This document shows, in pieces, positions 18,301 through 27,466 of a stretch of DNA of 27,466 nucleotides. The DNA comes from Lunasporangiospora selenospora (Eukaryota; Mortierellomycota; Mortierellomycetes; Mortierellales; Mortierellaceae). A model generated the notes under the pieces. That model was not told where the DNA came from, made no database searches, and saw only the letters and a program-made list of their open reading frames with translations. Every line of letters starts with the position of its first letter. Positions within the stretch are counted from its first letter, which is position 1. Made by a program: the position numbers and the translations under genes. The stretch lies in NCBI GenBank assembly GCA_015680635.1, contig JAABOA010000026.1, positions 1-27,466 on the forward strand, in the 5' to 3' direction.

Positions 18301-21300
18301 TATTATATGTCTCAACTGCGTGATCTTCCACCGATCTCTGGACATATCATTTGGGCGAAACAAATCGAGCGACAGCTGTCAGCCTACATGAAGCGTGTAG
18401 AGGACGTCCTTGGAAAGGGATGGGAGCTTTATGCAGAGGGTCAAAAGTTGCAGAGCGAGAGCAGCAGCTTTAGAAAGAAGCTGGATACACGACCGATTTT
18501 CGAGGCCTGGCTTAGTGAGATATCTCGACGTGAGCTCGCAGTGACGGGCCCATTGTTCGAGATCACTCGTAACAGAGCTCAAGGAAATACATTGCAGCTT
18601 GGAGTCAACTTTGATTCGCAAATCATTACTCTGTTCAAGGAAGTTCGCAACTTGAAATGGCTCGACTACCAGGTGCCCCATCAGATTGGTTTCGTGGCTA
18701 GAGATGCCAAGACAGTGTATCCGATTGCAGTCAGCTTGATGGAGACAATCCGTACATACAGCCAGATGGTGAACAAGGTTCAGCGTCATGGAGAGATTGC
18801 CTCCCTTGTTGCCGGATACCGCAATGATGCTCAGAAGATGGTATCCAAGGGATGCAATCTCCGCTGGGAGCACTTTGCCAACTCGTACATGCCACTTACT
18901 TCATCCAGCTATTTCGGCCCAGGCAACATGGGCGACAGTAACCGAAATGTGATGTTTGTGCGCGACTTTGCAAATGTCGTTTCCATCTTCCAGGACAAGG
19001 TTGACTCTTTGATCTCGATCTATCACGAAATTATGAAGTTGATTGAGGAGCTTCCCATTTGCGCCTTTATCCACGAGACCTTTGGTAGCATCATTTTGCG
19101 AATTCAAAAGCTGGTAAGTCCTTTTCGAGTCATTTCTTTGTCAACTGACAGAGCCTTCAAAAACTTTAACTGATAATTTGATAATTTATCGTTCAATAGG
19201 TCGATCGTCTCAACTTGGAGTCGTACTCGAATCTGGATCAGTGGGTTTCTCAGCTTGACTCTAGAGTGGAGATGGTGCTTGTAGCTCGTTTGCAACAGGC
19301 AATTAAAACCTGGGTAGCCGAATACCAGCGCGAGGACCATGAGGAGTCTGCCGTAGATTCTCGCGACGTTGTTATCCATGGCAAGAATAAGAAGCGCCGG
19401 AACCGTGAGAATGATCGCCCTACAGCTGCTGCGAGAGTAAACGAAGTCAAACCCACGCTGAAAGTCCTTGTCCACGAGATTCGTATCAGAGACCAGGTCA
19501 TGTACTTGGACCCACCAGTTGAACAAGCCCGCGCCAGTTGGTACAGCCAGCTTCATGAGTGGCTCTCGATTGTCTGCACCCTGACTCGTATCCAGAGTTC
19601 CCGATACGAGATTGGTCTGGTTGTGCGAGACAGCATTGAGGACTTGACGTATTCTGACTTGGTATGTGTACCTTGTGTGCCTTGATACTACAATCGGAGC
19701 TCATGGTTTTGTCCGCGTTTTAAAAGAGCAGCGTTCTAACCCAAATTTCATGTCATATTCCTAAAAAATGAATAGCTCACCAAAATCCCAGACGACTCCC
19801 TTTCAAAGGCGTATGAGATTATCGAAGCAAAGGTCGCTCAGGTCAGCGGCTATGTCGGGATCTGGCTTCAGTACCAGTCTCTTTGGGATCTCGAGTCACA
19901 GTTCATCATCTCGTTCCTTGGAGAAGATTTGGCCAAGTGGCAACAGTTGCTATTAGAGATCAAGAAAGCACGCACCACTTTTGACAATTCCGAGACGGAG
20001 CAGTCATTCGGACCCGCAGTCATTGATTATGAGCAGGTTCAGTCTAAGGTGAATGCCAAATATGACTCCTGGCAGCGTGAGGTCCTTAACCGATTCGGAA
20101 CCATGCTGGGTGGATCCATGAAGGAGTTCCATAGCGCCGTATCGAAGGCTCGTCATGATCTCGAGCTCCACTCTGTTGATAGCCACTCGACAGGTGAGGC
20201 TGTCACATTTATCACCTTTGTGCAAGATCTTAAGCGCAAGGTGGCCAAGTGGGAGAATGATGTCGAGCTTTTCCGACAAGGACAAAAGACTTTGGAGAGA
20301 CAGAGATACCAGTTCCCTAACGAGTGGCTTTACTGTGATCAAATTGATGGCGAGTGGAGCGCTTTTAACGAGATTTTGAGCCGCAAGAACAATGCCATTC
20401 AAGACCAGATTGGTACGTTATATCACTACTTTGGATAGTCGTGTTGAGTTCTCGTTCATATTATTTTCGTTTGACTAATGTTTATTTCCTTTTCTATATA
20501 CGATAGCCGGCTTGCAAATGAAGATTGTCACCGAGGACAAGTTGGTTGAGCAAAAGATCTCCGAGATTCTGCAAGACTGGGAGAAGAACAAGCCGGTTCA
20601 GGGCAATATCAAGCCGGACACTGCCACCAATACCCTTACCATCTTTGAAGGCAGAGTGACAAGAGTGAAAGAGGAGTTTGACATGGTCTGTCGTGCTAAG
20701 GAGGCGTTGGATCTTGACTTGGCCATGGATGATCGACTTGAGCCAGTTCTGGAAGAGTTGCGTGATCTCAAGTCTGTCTGGACCTCGTTGGCGAAGATTT
20801 GGCAGTCGATCTATGAGATCAAGGATACACTCTGGTCTACTGTTGTTCCACGCAAGATTAGAAGCCAGTTGGACGCCCTTATGAACTCGACCAAGGACAT
20901 GCCTAACCGCATGCGCCAGTATGCCGCCTTTGAGTACGTCCTCGAGTCGCTTCGACTTTATCTCAAGGTTAATCCACTCTTGACGGATCTCAAGTCTGAA
21001 GCTCTCCGTGAACGTCACTGGCGTCAACTTTTCAAGGCTCTCCGCGTGGAGGGTCGGTTCACGATGTCGGAAATGACTGTTGGCAACATTTGGGATCTTG
21101 ATCTCAAGCGGAATGAGAGTCTTGTTCGTGACATCATTGTTGTTGCTCAGGGAGAAATGGCCTTGGAAGAGTTCTTGAAGCAAGTTCGCGAGACCTGGAC
21201 GAACTATGTTTTGGATTTGGTCAACTATCAGAACAAGTGCCGTCTCATTAGAGGCTGGGACGATCTCTTCACAAAATGCAGTGAGAACCTCAACTTTTTG

Positions 21301-24300
21301 TCTGCCATGAAGCTGTCGCCCTACTACAAGGTTTTCGAGGAAGAAGCCGCTGGATGGGAGGAGAAGCTCAACCGTATCCATGTTCTCTTTGATGTTTGGA
21401 TTGATGTTCAGCGTCAATGGGTCTACCTGGAGGGAATCTTTACTGGAAGCCACGATATCAAACACCTTCTTCCTGTCGAATCCTCGAGGTTCCAGAACAT
21501 CAACTCGGAGTTCCTTACTGTGATGAAGAAGGTTTACAAGTCTCCCTTCGTGCTCGATGTTCTCAACATTACCAACATCCAAAAGTCTCTTGAGCGTCTT
21601 GCTGATTTGCTGAGTAAGATTCAGAAGGCCCTCGGAGAGTACTTGGAGCGCGAGCGTTCCGCTTTCCCTCGATTCTACTTTGTGGGAGACGAAGATTTGT
21701 TGGAGATTATTGGTAACAGCAAGGATGTCGTCCGTATCCAGAAGCACTTCAAGAAGATGTTTGCTGGTATTAGCAGCATTATCCTCAGTGACGATGTCAC
21801 GACCGTTCTCGGTATGTCTTCTAAGGAAGGTGAGAACGTGATGTTCAAGACTCCAGTTTCTATCAAGGATAACCCACGTATCAACGACTGGTTGACCCTC
21901 GTTGAGAAGGAGATGCGCATGTCGCTGGCTCTGATCTTTGCCGAGTCAGTTCAGGAGATGAACGTCTTCTACCTTGCTGAAACTCTCGACCCGACCATGT
22001 TCCTTGAGTGGATCGATAAAATCCCTGCACAATTGGTCGTCCTTACCTCCCAAACTATCTGGACGGGCGTTGTTGAGCGCGCATTGACAGCTATGTCTGA
22101 CTCTGGAAATCCTTCGGACGACCAGCATATGCTGAAGGGTCTTGACTATGTGCTCCGCGCTCTCAACGTCCTGGCAGATGCTGTCTTGAAAGATTTGGCG
22201 CCACTTCAGCGCAAGAAGTGCGAGCATTTGATTACTGATCTTGTCCACCAGAGAGATGTCATTCGAGCGCTCATCAAGAGCAAAGTATCGTCGCCCAAGG
22301 ACTTTGCATGGTTGTCACAAATGCGTTTCTACTTCAGCTCTGGCCACAAGGATCCACTTCAGTGCTTGACCATTAGCATGGCCAATGCCTCCTTCTTGTA
22401 TGGTTACGAGTACTTTGGAGTGACTGATCGCTTGGTTCAGACTCCACTGACCGATCGTTGTTATTTGACGCTGATGCAGGCGTTGGAAGGCCGTTTGGGT
22501 GGTTCACCCTTTGGACCTGCAGGAACAGGAAAGACAGAGTCTGTCAAGGCTTTGGGTATCCAGTTGGGTCGATTTGTTCTCGTCTTCTGCTGTGATGAGA
22601 ACTTTGATTTCCAGGCCATGGGTCGTATCTTCATCGGTCTTTCTCAGGTCGGTGCTTGGGGATGTTTCGACGAGTTCAACCGTCTGGAGGAGAGAATCTT
22701 GTCTGCTGTGTCCCAACAGGTCCAGACCATTCAAATTGGTCTTAAAGAAGCTAAGACGAATCCCAGCCATGAGATCGAGCTTGTGGGGAAGATGGTTAAG
22801 GTGAACACCAACACCGGTATCTTCATCACCATGAATCCTGGATATGCAGGACGATCCAACTTGCCAGACAATCTCAAGAAGCTTTTCCGCAGCATTGCCA
22901 TGACAAAGCCCGACCGCGAGTTGATTGCCCAGGTCATGCTTTCTTCGCAGGGATTCCGTACTGCCGAGTCACTGGCGTCCAAGGTTATTCCTCTCTTCAA
23001 CTTGTGCGATGAGAGGCTTTCGCCCCAGTCTCACTACGATTTTGGTCTCCGTGCTCTTAAGAGTGTGTTGGTCAGTGCTGGTAACATGAAGCGTGATCGT
23101 CTGCAAGAATTGCGGTCGGACAATCCCGAGAACCTTTCTGCCGAGCTTGAGCGTATCTCGGAGAGCGTCCCTGAACAAGAGATTTTGATTCAGAGTATCA
23201 GAGAGACCGTTGTGCCAAAGTTGGTTGCAGACGATATTGGTATTTTGATGGGGTACGTACTTTTTAACAATTGTCCTAGTGGTTTCATTTCTTTAGTTTC
23301 TCATGATGCTCCCACATGCCAGATTCTAATATCTAATTTGCTCCGCTATTTCCTAGATTGCTGAAGGACGTGTTCCCAGGTGTTGACTATGTTCCAGTCA
23401 GCCTGCAGCCCCTTCGCAAGGCCATTAAAGATATCTGTGACAAGCGTAGACTCGTAGTTGGAGACCTTTGGATGGAGAAGATCCTCCAGTTGTATCAAAT
23501 TCAGCGCATTCACCATGGTCTGATGATGGTCGGTCCTTCCGGAAGCGGAAAGTCGAACGCCTGGCAAATTCTTCTTGCAGCATTGGAAGTGGTTGAGGGT
23601 GTTGAAGGTCAATCCTATGTGATCGACCCCAAGGCCATGTCTAAGGAGGCTCTTTATGGTGTTTTGGACCCCACCACTCGTGAATGGACAGATGGTCTTT
23701 TCACAAACATCTTGCGAAAGATTGTCGACAATGTTCGTGGTGAGAGCTCTAAGCGACACTGGATCATTTTTGATGGTGATGTCGATCCTGAGTGGGTTGA
23801 GAACTTGAACAGGTATGAGGTCTTTGTTCAATAGGGTGATGTTGGATAACGCTCTGCTTAAACTCACTGCTAAACTGCGCTGCATATTTTTATTTTTTTT
23901 ATTTATTTTATCTCTCTCTAAAACACTAATAGTGTTTTGGACGACAACAAGTTGCTCACTTTGCCCAATGGTGAGCGTCTGAGTTTGCCTCCCAATGTCC
24001 GAATCATGTTCGAGGTCGAGACGCTCAAGTATGCTACCCTGGCCACGGTCAGTCGATGTGGTATGGTCTGGTACAGTAGCGATGTCATTGACCGAGGCAT
24101 GGTCTTTTCCAACTACTTTGAGACTCTCCGCAACGTTCCTTTGGATGAGGCAGACGAGGATGTTACTATCCGCCGTGTCGAGACCGAGGAGAACCGGGCA
24201 GCGTCACCCATTTTGTTGACCCAGCAGGCTTGTGCCAGCGTTCTGTCTCCTCATTTTAATGAAGATGGTCTGATCCCTCGTGCTTTGGAGTATGCAGCAA

Positions 24301-27300
24301 CGTTGGAGCATATCATGGACTTTACACCGATGCGCGTCATCGGCACGCTGTTCTCGCTCCTCAACAAGAGTGTCCGCAATGTCATTCAGTACAACAACCA
24401 GCACCCCGATTTCCCCATGAACCAGGAGCAGCTCGACAGTTACATTTCTAAGCGTCTCGTGTTCTCGACTATCTGGAGTTTCTCCGGTGATGCCAAGCTG
24501 GAGCTTCGTGCACGCCTCGGAGACTTTGTGCGGGATATAACAACCATTGACCTGCCTCAACTGGCCAACTTGTCTATTATCGACTATGATGTGAACATCA
24601 GCACGGGTGAGTGGGTCCCATGGCAGTCCAAGGTTCCTGTGATCGAGATTGAGACCCATACTATCGCTGCAGCAGATGTTGTTATCCCTACAGTCGACAC
24701 TGTTCGCCACGAAGAAGTCCTTTATTCTTGGTTGTCCGAACACAAGCCTCTTATCCTCTGTGGACCTCCCGGTTCCGGAAAGACGATGACTCTTTTCAGT
24801 GCTTTGCGCAAGCTTCCTGAAATGGAAGTCGTTGGTCTCAACTTTTCCAGTGCCACAACCCCAGAGCTGATCCTCAAGACACTTGAGCAGTACTGTGAGT
24901 ACCGCAAGACTCCCAATGGTGTTCTCTTGTCGCCTGTTTTGCTCGGACGATGGCTCGTCGTCTTCTGTGATGAAATCAATTTGCCATCCATGGACAAGTA
25001 TGGTACCCAGCGTGTTATTTCATTCATGCGTCAGTTGGTTGAGTGCGGTGGTTTCTGGAGAACGACGGACAAGTCCTGGGTCAAACTCGAGCGCATTCAG
25101 TTTGTCGGCGCTTGTAACCCTCCTACAGATCCTGGTCGTATTCCTCTGTCGCACAGATTCCTTCGACATGTTCCCTTGGTCATGGTTGACTATCCCGGCG
25201 AGATCTCACTCAAGCAGATTTATGGCACCTTCACTCGAGCCATGCTCAAGGTCGTTCCTTCCCTTCGGGCCTACTCTGATCCACTCACTTCTGCCATGGT
25301 CGAACTTTACCTTACCTCCCAGGCCCACTTCGTTCCGGAGATGCAGGCGCATTACATTTACAGTCCTCGTGAGCTGACCCGATGGATGCGTGGTATCTTT
25401 GAGGCCATCAAGCCCCTGGAGACTCTCAGCGTCGAGGGTTTAGTGCGTATCTGGGCACACGAGGCTCTCCGACTCTTCCAGGATCGTCTTGTGACCGAGG
25501 AGGAACGACAGTGGACGGATGATGAGATTGACCGTATTGCTCTGAAGCATTTCCCTGGTATTGATCGCGACGCCGCACTTGGCCGACCCATCTTGTACTC
25601 GAACTGGCTTTCTAAGTACTATGTTCCTGTCGATCGTGAGGAGCTCCGAGACTATGCCAAGGCCCGTCTCAAGATCTTTTACGAAGAAGAGCTCGATGTC
25701 CCATTGGCGTTGTTCAACGATGTTCTTGACCATGTCCTCCGTATCGATCGTGTCTTTAGACAAATGCAAGGTCATATGTTGTTGATTGGTGTCAGTGGAA
25801 GTGGCAAGACTACTTTGTCGCGGTTTGTTGCCTGGATGAACGGATTGAGTGTTTTCCAGATCAAGGTGCACAACAAGTACTCTGCTGCCGACTTTGACGA
25901 GGATTTGAGAACAGTCCTTCGCCGAGCTGGTTGCAAGGGCGAAAAGATGTGTTTCATCTTGGACGAGTCCAACGTCCTGGACTCTGGTTTCCTCGAGAGA
26001 ATGAACACTCTTTTGGCGAACGCTGAGGTCCCCGGTCTTTTCGAAGGCGATGAGTATGCCTCGTTGATGACCCAGTGTAAGGAAGGTGCGCAGAGAGACG
26101 GTCTTATGCTTGACTCGGGTGAAGAGTTGTACAAGTGGTTTACCGAGCAAGTCATGAGAAACCTTCACGTTGTGTTTACGATGAATCCTCCCGAAGGTGG
26201 ATTGGCTTCTCGCGCTGCGACATCGCCTGCTTTGTTCAATCGTTGTGTGCTCGATTGGTTTGGTGACTGGTCTGATCAGGCCTTCTTCCAGGTAGGACAG
26301 GAGTTCACTACCAGTCTGGATCTCGACCGACCCAATTATTCCCCACCACCCACGTTCCCAGCCGTGTACCGTGGTCTGCCTGATGTTCCCTCGCATCGCC
26401 ATGCCATCATCAATGCCTTTGTGTATGTTCACCAGTCATTGTATGATATCAACGCCAAGTTGAGCAAGCGTTCCGGCAAGCGAGGCTATGTCACTCCTCG
26501 TCACTATCTTGACTTTATTAGCCATTATGTGCGGCTTTATAACGAGAAGCGTGAGGATCTCGAGGAGCAGCAGCGCCATTTGAACGTTGGTCTGGACAAG
26601 CTCAAGGACACTGTCGTGAAGGTAGAGGAGCTTCGAAAGAGTCTAGCCATCAAGAAGAATGAGCTGGAGCTGAAGAATCGTCAGGCGAATGACAAGCTGC
26701 AAAAGATGGTTGCGGATCAACAAGAGGCCGAGAAAAAGAAGGCAACATCGATTGAGATCCAAGCTGCACTTGAGATTCAGAACCGAGAAATTTCCCGGCG
26801 TACAGCCGTTGTCATGGCTGATTTGGCGAATGCTGAGCCTGCTGTTATGGAAGCTCAAAAGGCCGTCAAGGACATCAACAAGGCTCAGCTTACAGAAGTT
26901 CGTACGATGAGTAACCCTCCAGAGCTGGTCAAGATGACCATGGAGTCTGTCTGCACATTGCTTGGAAACAGGATTGACGGCTGGAAGACTGTCCAGGGTA
27001 TCCTCCGTCGCGATGACTTTATCTCAAGCATCGTCCACTACAGCACGGATAGGCAAATGACCCCATCGATGCGTGCGAGGATCAAGGCCGAGTATCTAAG
27101 CAACCCCAGCTATAACTTTGAGAGTGTGGACCGCGCCAGTAAGGCTTGTGGTCCCTTGGTCAAGTGGGTTATTGCTCAGGTGAACTATTCCGAGATTTTG
27201 AACAAGATCGGTCCTCTGCGCCAGGAGGTCCAGGAGCTCGAGGCCAGTGCTCAGATGACCGAACTCAAGGCGTCCAGTATCGAGAAGATGATTGTAGAGT

Positions 27301-27466
27301 TGGAGGATAGTATTGCTACTTATAAGGAGGAGTATGCCGTTCTTATTGCCGATGTCGGACAGATCAAGGCCGAGATGGAGCGTGTCAAGTCCAAGGTCGA
27401 CCGCAGTGTTACTCTGCTTGAGTCTCTTGGTTCGGAGAAGATCCGTTGGGAGGCAGGTAGCCAGGC
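15395..27466 (+). CDS. DYN1: Cytoplasmic dynein-1 heavy chain, 3'-truncated by the window edge
   Basis: This is the minus-end-directed microtubule motor for nuclear migration, spindle positioning and vesicle transport. Exons: 15395-15626, 16002-16303 (contains the N gap), 16396-16520, 16624-16861, 16956-17048, 17134-17260, 17349-17830, 17931-18097, 18193-19113, 19200-19661, 19776-20412, 20507-23252, 23357-23812 and 23933 to the edge; every junction keeps phase. About 3,507 residues are visible of a family length near 4,600. Order: tail (DHC_N1, dimerisation and intermediate/light-intermediate chain binding), linker (DHC_N2), AAA1 to AAA4, stalk CC1, microtubule-binding domain, CC2. AAA5, AAA6 and the C-terminal region lie beyond the edge. 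The tail reads [15 protein letters not shown] and WAKQIERQL, as in dynein-1 rather than axonemal or IFT dyneins. Known as nudA or dhc1 in other fungi. Divergent from VPS15. Confidence 0.97.
15627..16001 (+). other. Intron 1 of the dynein heavy chain gene, unusually long
   Basis: At 375 nt it is three to five times the length of the other dynein introns. The donor is TTGTAAGT, the acceptor GAATATTAG, and the phase is kept (T|CT gives Ser). It contains internal acceptor-like AGs (15679, 15694) and a 43-codon open stretch ending at TGA 15823-15825, with no dynein-like sequence. Confidence 0.75.
16199..16214. other. Assembly gap (16 N) inside dynein exon 2
   Basis: Coding sequence enters as ...LSSPYE, ending at 16198, and resumes as [12 protein letters not shown] from 16216. 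The 17 nt between these codons is not a multiple of three, so the N count is only an estimate and straight translation shifts frame downstream of it. Confidence 0.97.
22513..22536 (+). other. Dynein AAA1 Walker A (P-loop)
   Basis: GPAGTGKT at about residue 1,931, followed by a Walker B in GCFDEFNR near 22660. This is the main ATP-hydrolysing site, and all catalytic residues are intact. Confidence 0.95.
23532..23555 (+). other. Dynein AAA2 Walker A
   Basis: GPSGSGKS at about residue 2,236. The Walker B segment reads [11 protein letters not shown] near 23766-23798; it lacks the catalytic Glu, as in all cytoplasmic dyneins, so this site binds but is not expected to hydrolyse ATP. Confidence 0.93.
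24762..24785 (+). other. Dynein AAA3 Walker A
   Basis: GPPGSGKT at about residue 2,606, with Walker B VVFCDEIN near 24960. AAA3 is the regulatory ATPase that gates motility; it appears competent. Confidence 0.95.
25788..25811 (+). other. Dynein AAA4 Walker A
   Basis: GVSGSGKT at about residue 2,948, with Walker [13 protein letters not shown] near 25950-25990. Both motifs are intact. Confidence 0.95.
26540..27440 (+). other. Dynein stalk (CC1, microtubule-binding domain, CC2)
   Basis: CC1 runs from about 26540 to 26895 ([14 protein letters not shown] onward). The microtubule-binding domain spans about 26900-27190 (from SNPPELVKM through SNPSYNFE to [12 protein letters not shown]). CC2 returns to about 27440. 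The window ends just before AAA5. Lengths match cytoplasmic dynein-1. Confidence 0.88.

Noticed and set aside
20494-21747. 417-codon open frame on the minus strand
   Set aside because: It lies entirely antisense to the conserved dynein linker exon and resembles no family; it follows from the dynein codon usage.
26281-26300. CAG|GTAGGA donor-like site in the last dynein exon
   Set aside because: The sequence reads through as conserved coding (FFQVGQEFT).
25440-26432. 330-codon open frame on the minus strand
   Set aside because: Antisense shadow of dynein AAA3-AAA4 coding sequence.
15395-27466. Axonemal or IFT dynein identity
   Set aside because: Tail, AAA and stalk sequences follow cytoplasmic dynein-1 throughout.
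1-27466. Mobile elements, CRISPR arrays, tRNA/rRNA genes or a novel multi-gene system
   Set aside because: No terminal repeats, transposase-like coding, repeat-spacer arrays or tRNA-like folds were recognised; nearly all sequence is explained by four conserved eukaryotic genes, their introns and short spacers.

Overview
The window is a eukaryotic chromosomal segment from an intron-rich fungus. All four genes have short GT-AG introns (mostly 75-120 nt) with CTAAC/CTGAC-like branch sites and pyrimidine-rich 3' ends. Microsatellites sit in introns and intergenic DNA, and a 16-N run marks a scaffold gap. An Integrator INTS11 gene, which is not expected in ascomycetes or basidiomycetes, next to a Vps15 gene and a cytoplasmic dynein gene suggests an early-diverging lineage, probably Mucoromycota/Mortierellomycota. 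That lineage call is inference from gene content, not a database result.

Layout. (1) Positions 1-4719, minus strand: 3'-truncated gene for a long coiled-coil protein with a Centrosomin motif 1 (CM1), the gamma-tubulin-complex-binding motif of Mto1/Pcp1/ApsB-type proteins. (2) Positions 4720-5602: divergent intergenic region. (3) Positions 5603-7775, plus strand: complete two-exon gene for INTS11, the Integrator RNA endonuclease. (4) Positions 7776-7912: short tail-to-tail spacer. (5) Positions 7913-14899, minus strand: complete 24-exon VPS15 gene (regulatory subunit of the Vps34 PI3-kinase), about 1,596 aa, with two GC-AG introns. (6) Positions 14900-15394: divergent intergenic region with a CCAAT/CACGTG motif. 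(7) Positions 15395-27466, plus strand: cytoplasmic dynein-1 heavy chain, open at the right edge, covering tail, linker, AAA1-AAA4 and the stalk with its microtubule-binding domain.

Functional links. The dynein heavy chain and the CM1 protein both belong to microtubule organisation and nuclear positioning. Vps15 acts in endosomal sorting and autophagy, and INTS11 in nuclear RNA 3'-end cleavage. Nothing shows that these genes work as one cluster. I found no mobile element, CRISPR array, tRNA, rRNA or novel multi-gene system. The most notable points are the Integrator nuclease with its INTS9-type C-terminal domain in a fungus, two homology-supported GC-AG introns in one gene, and an assembly gap in the dynein gene whose stated length breaks the frame.

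Exon boundaries were worked out by hand from splice signals, phase continuity and remembered family sequences. There is no transcript evidence.
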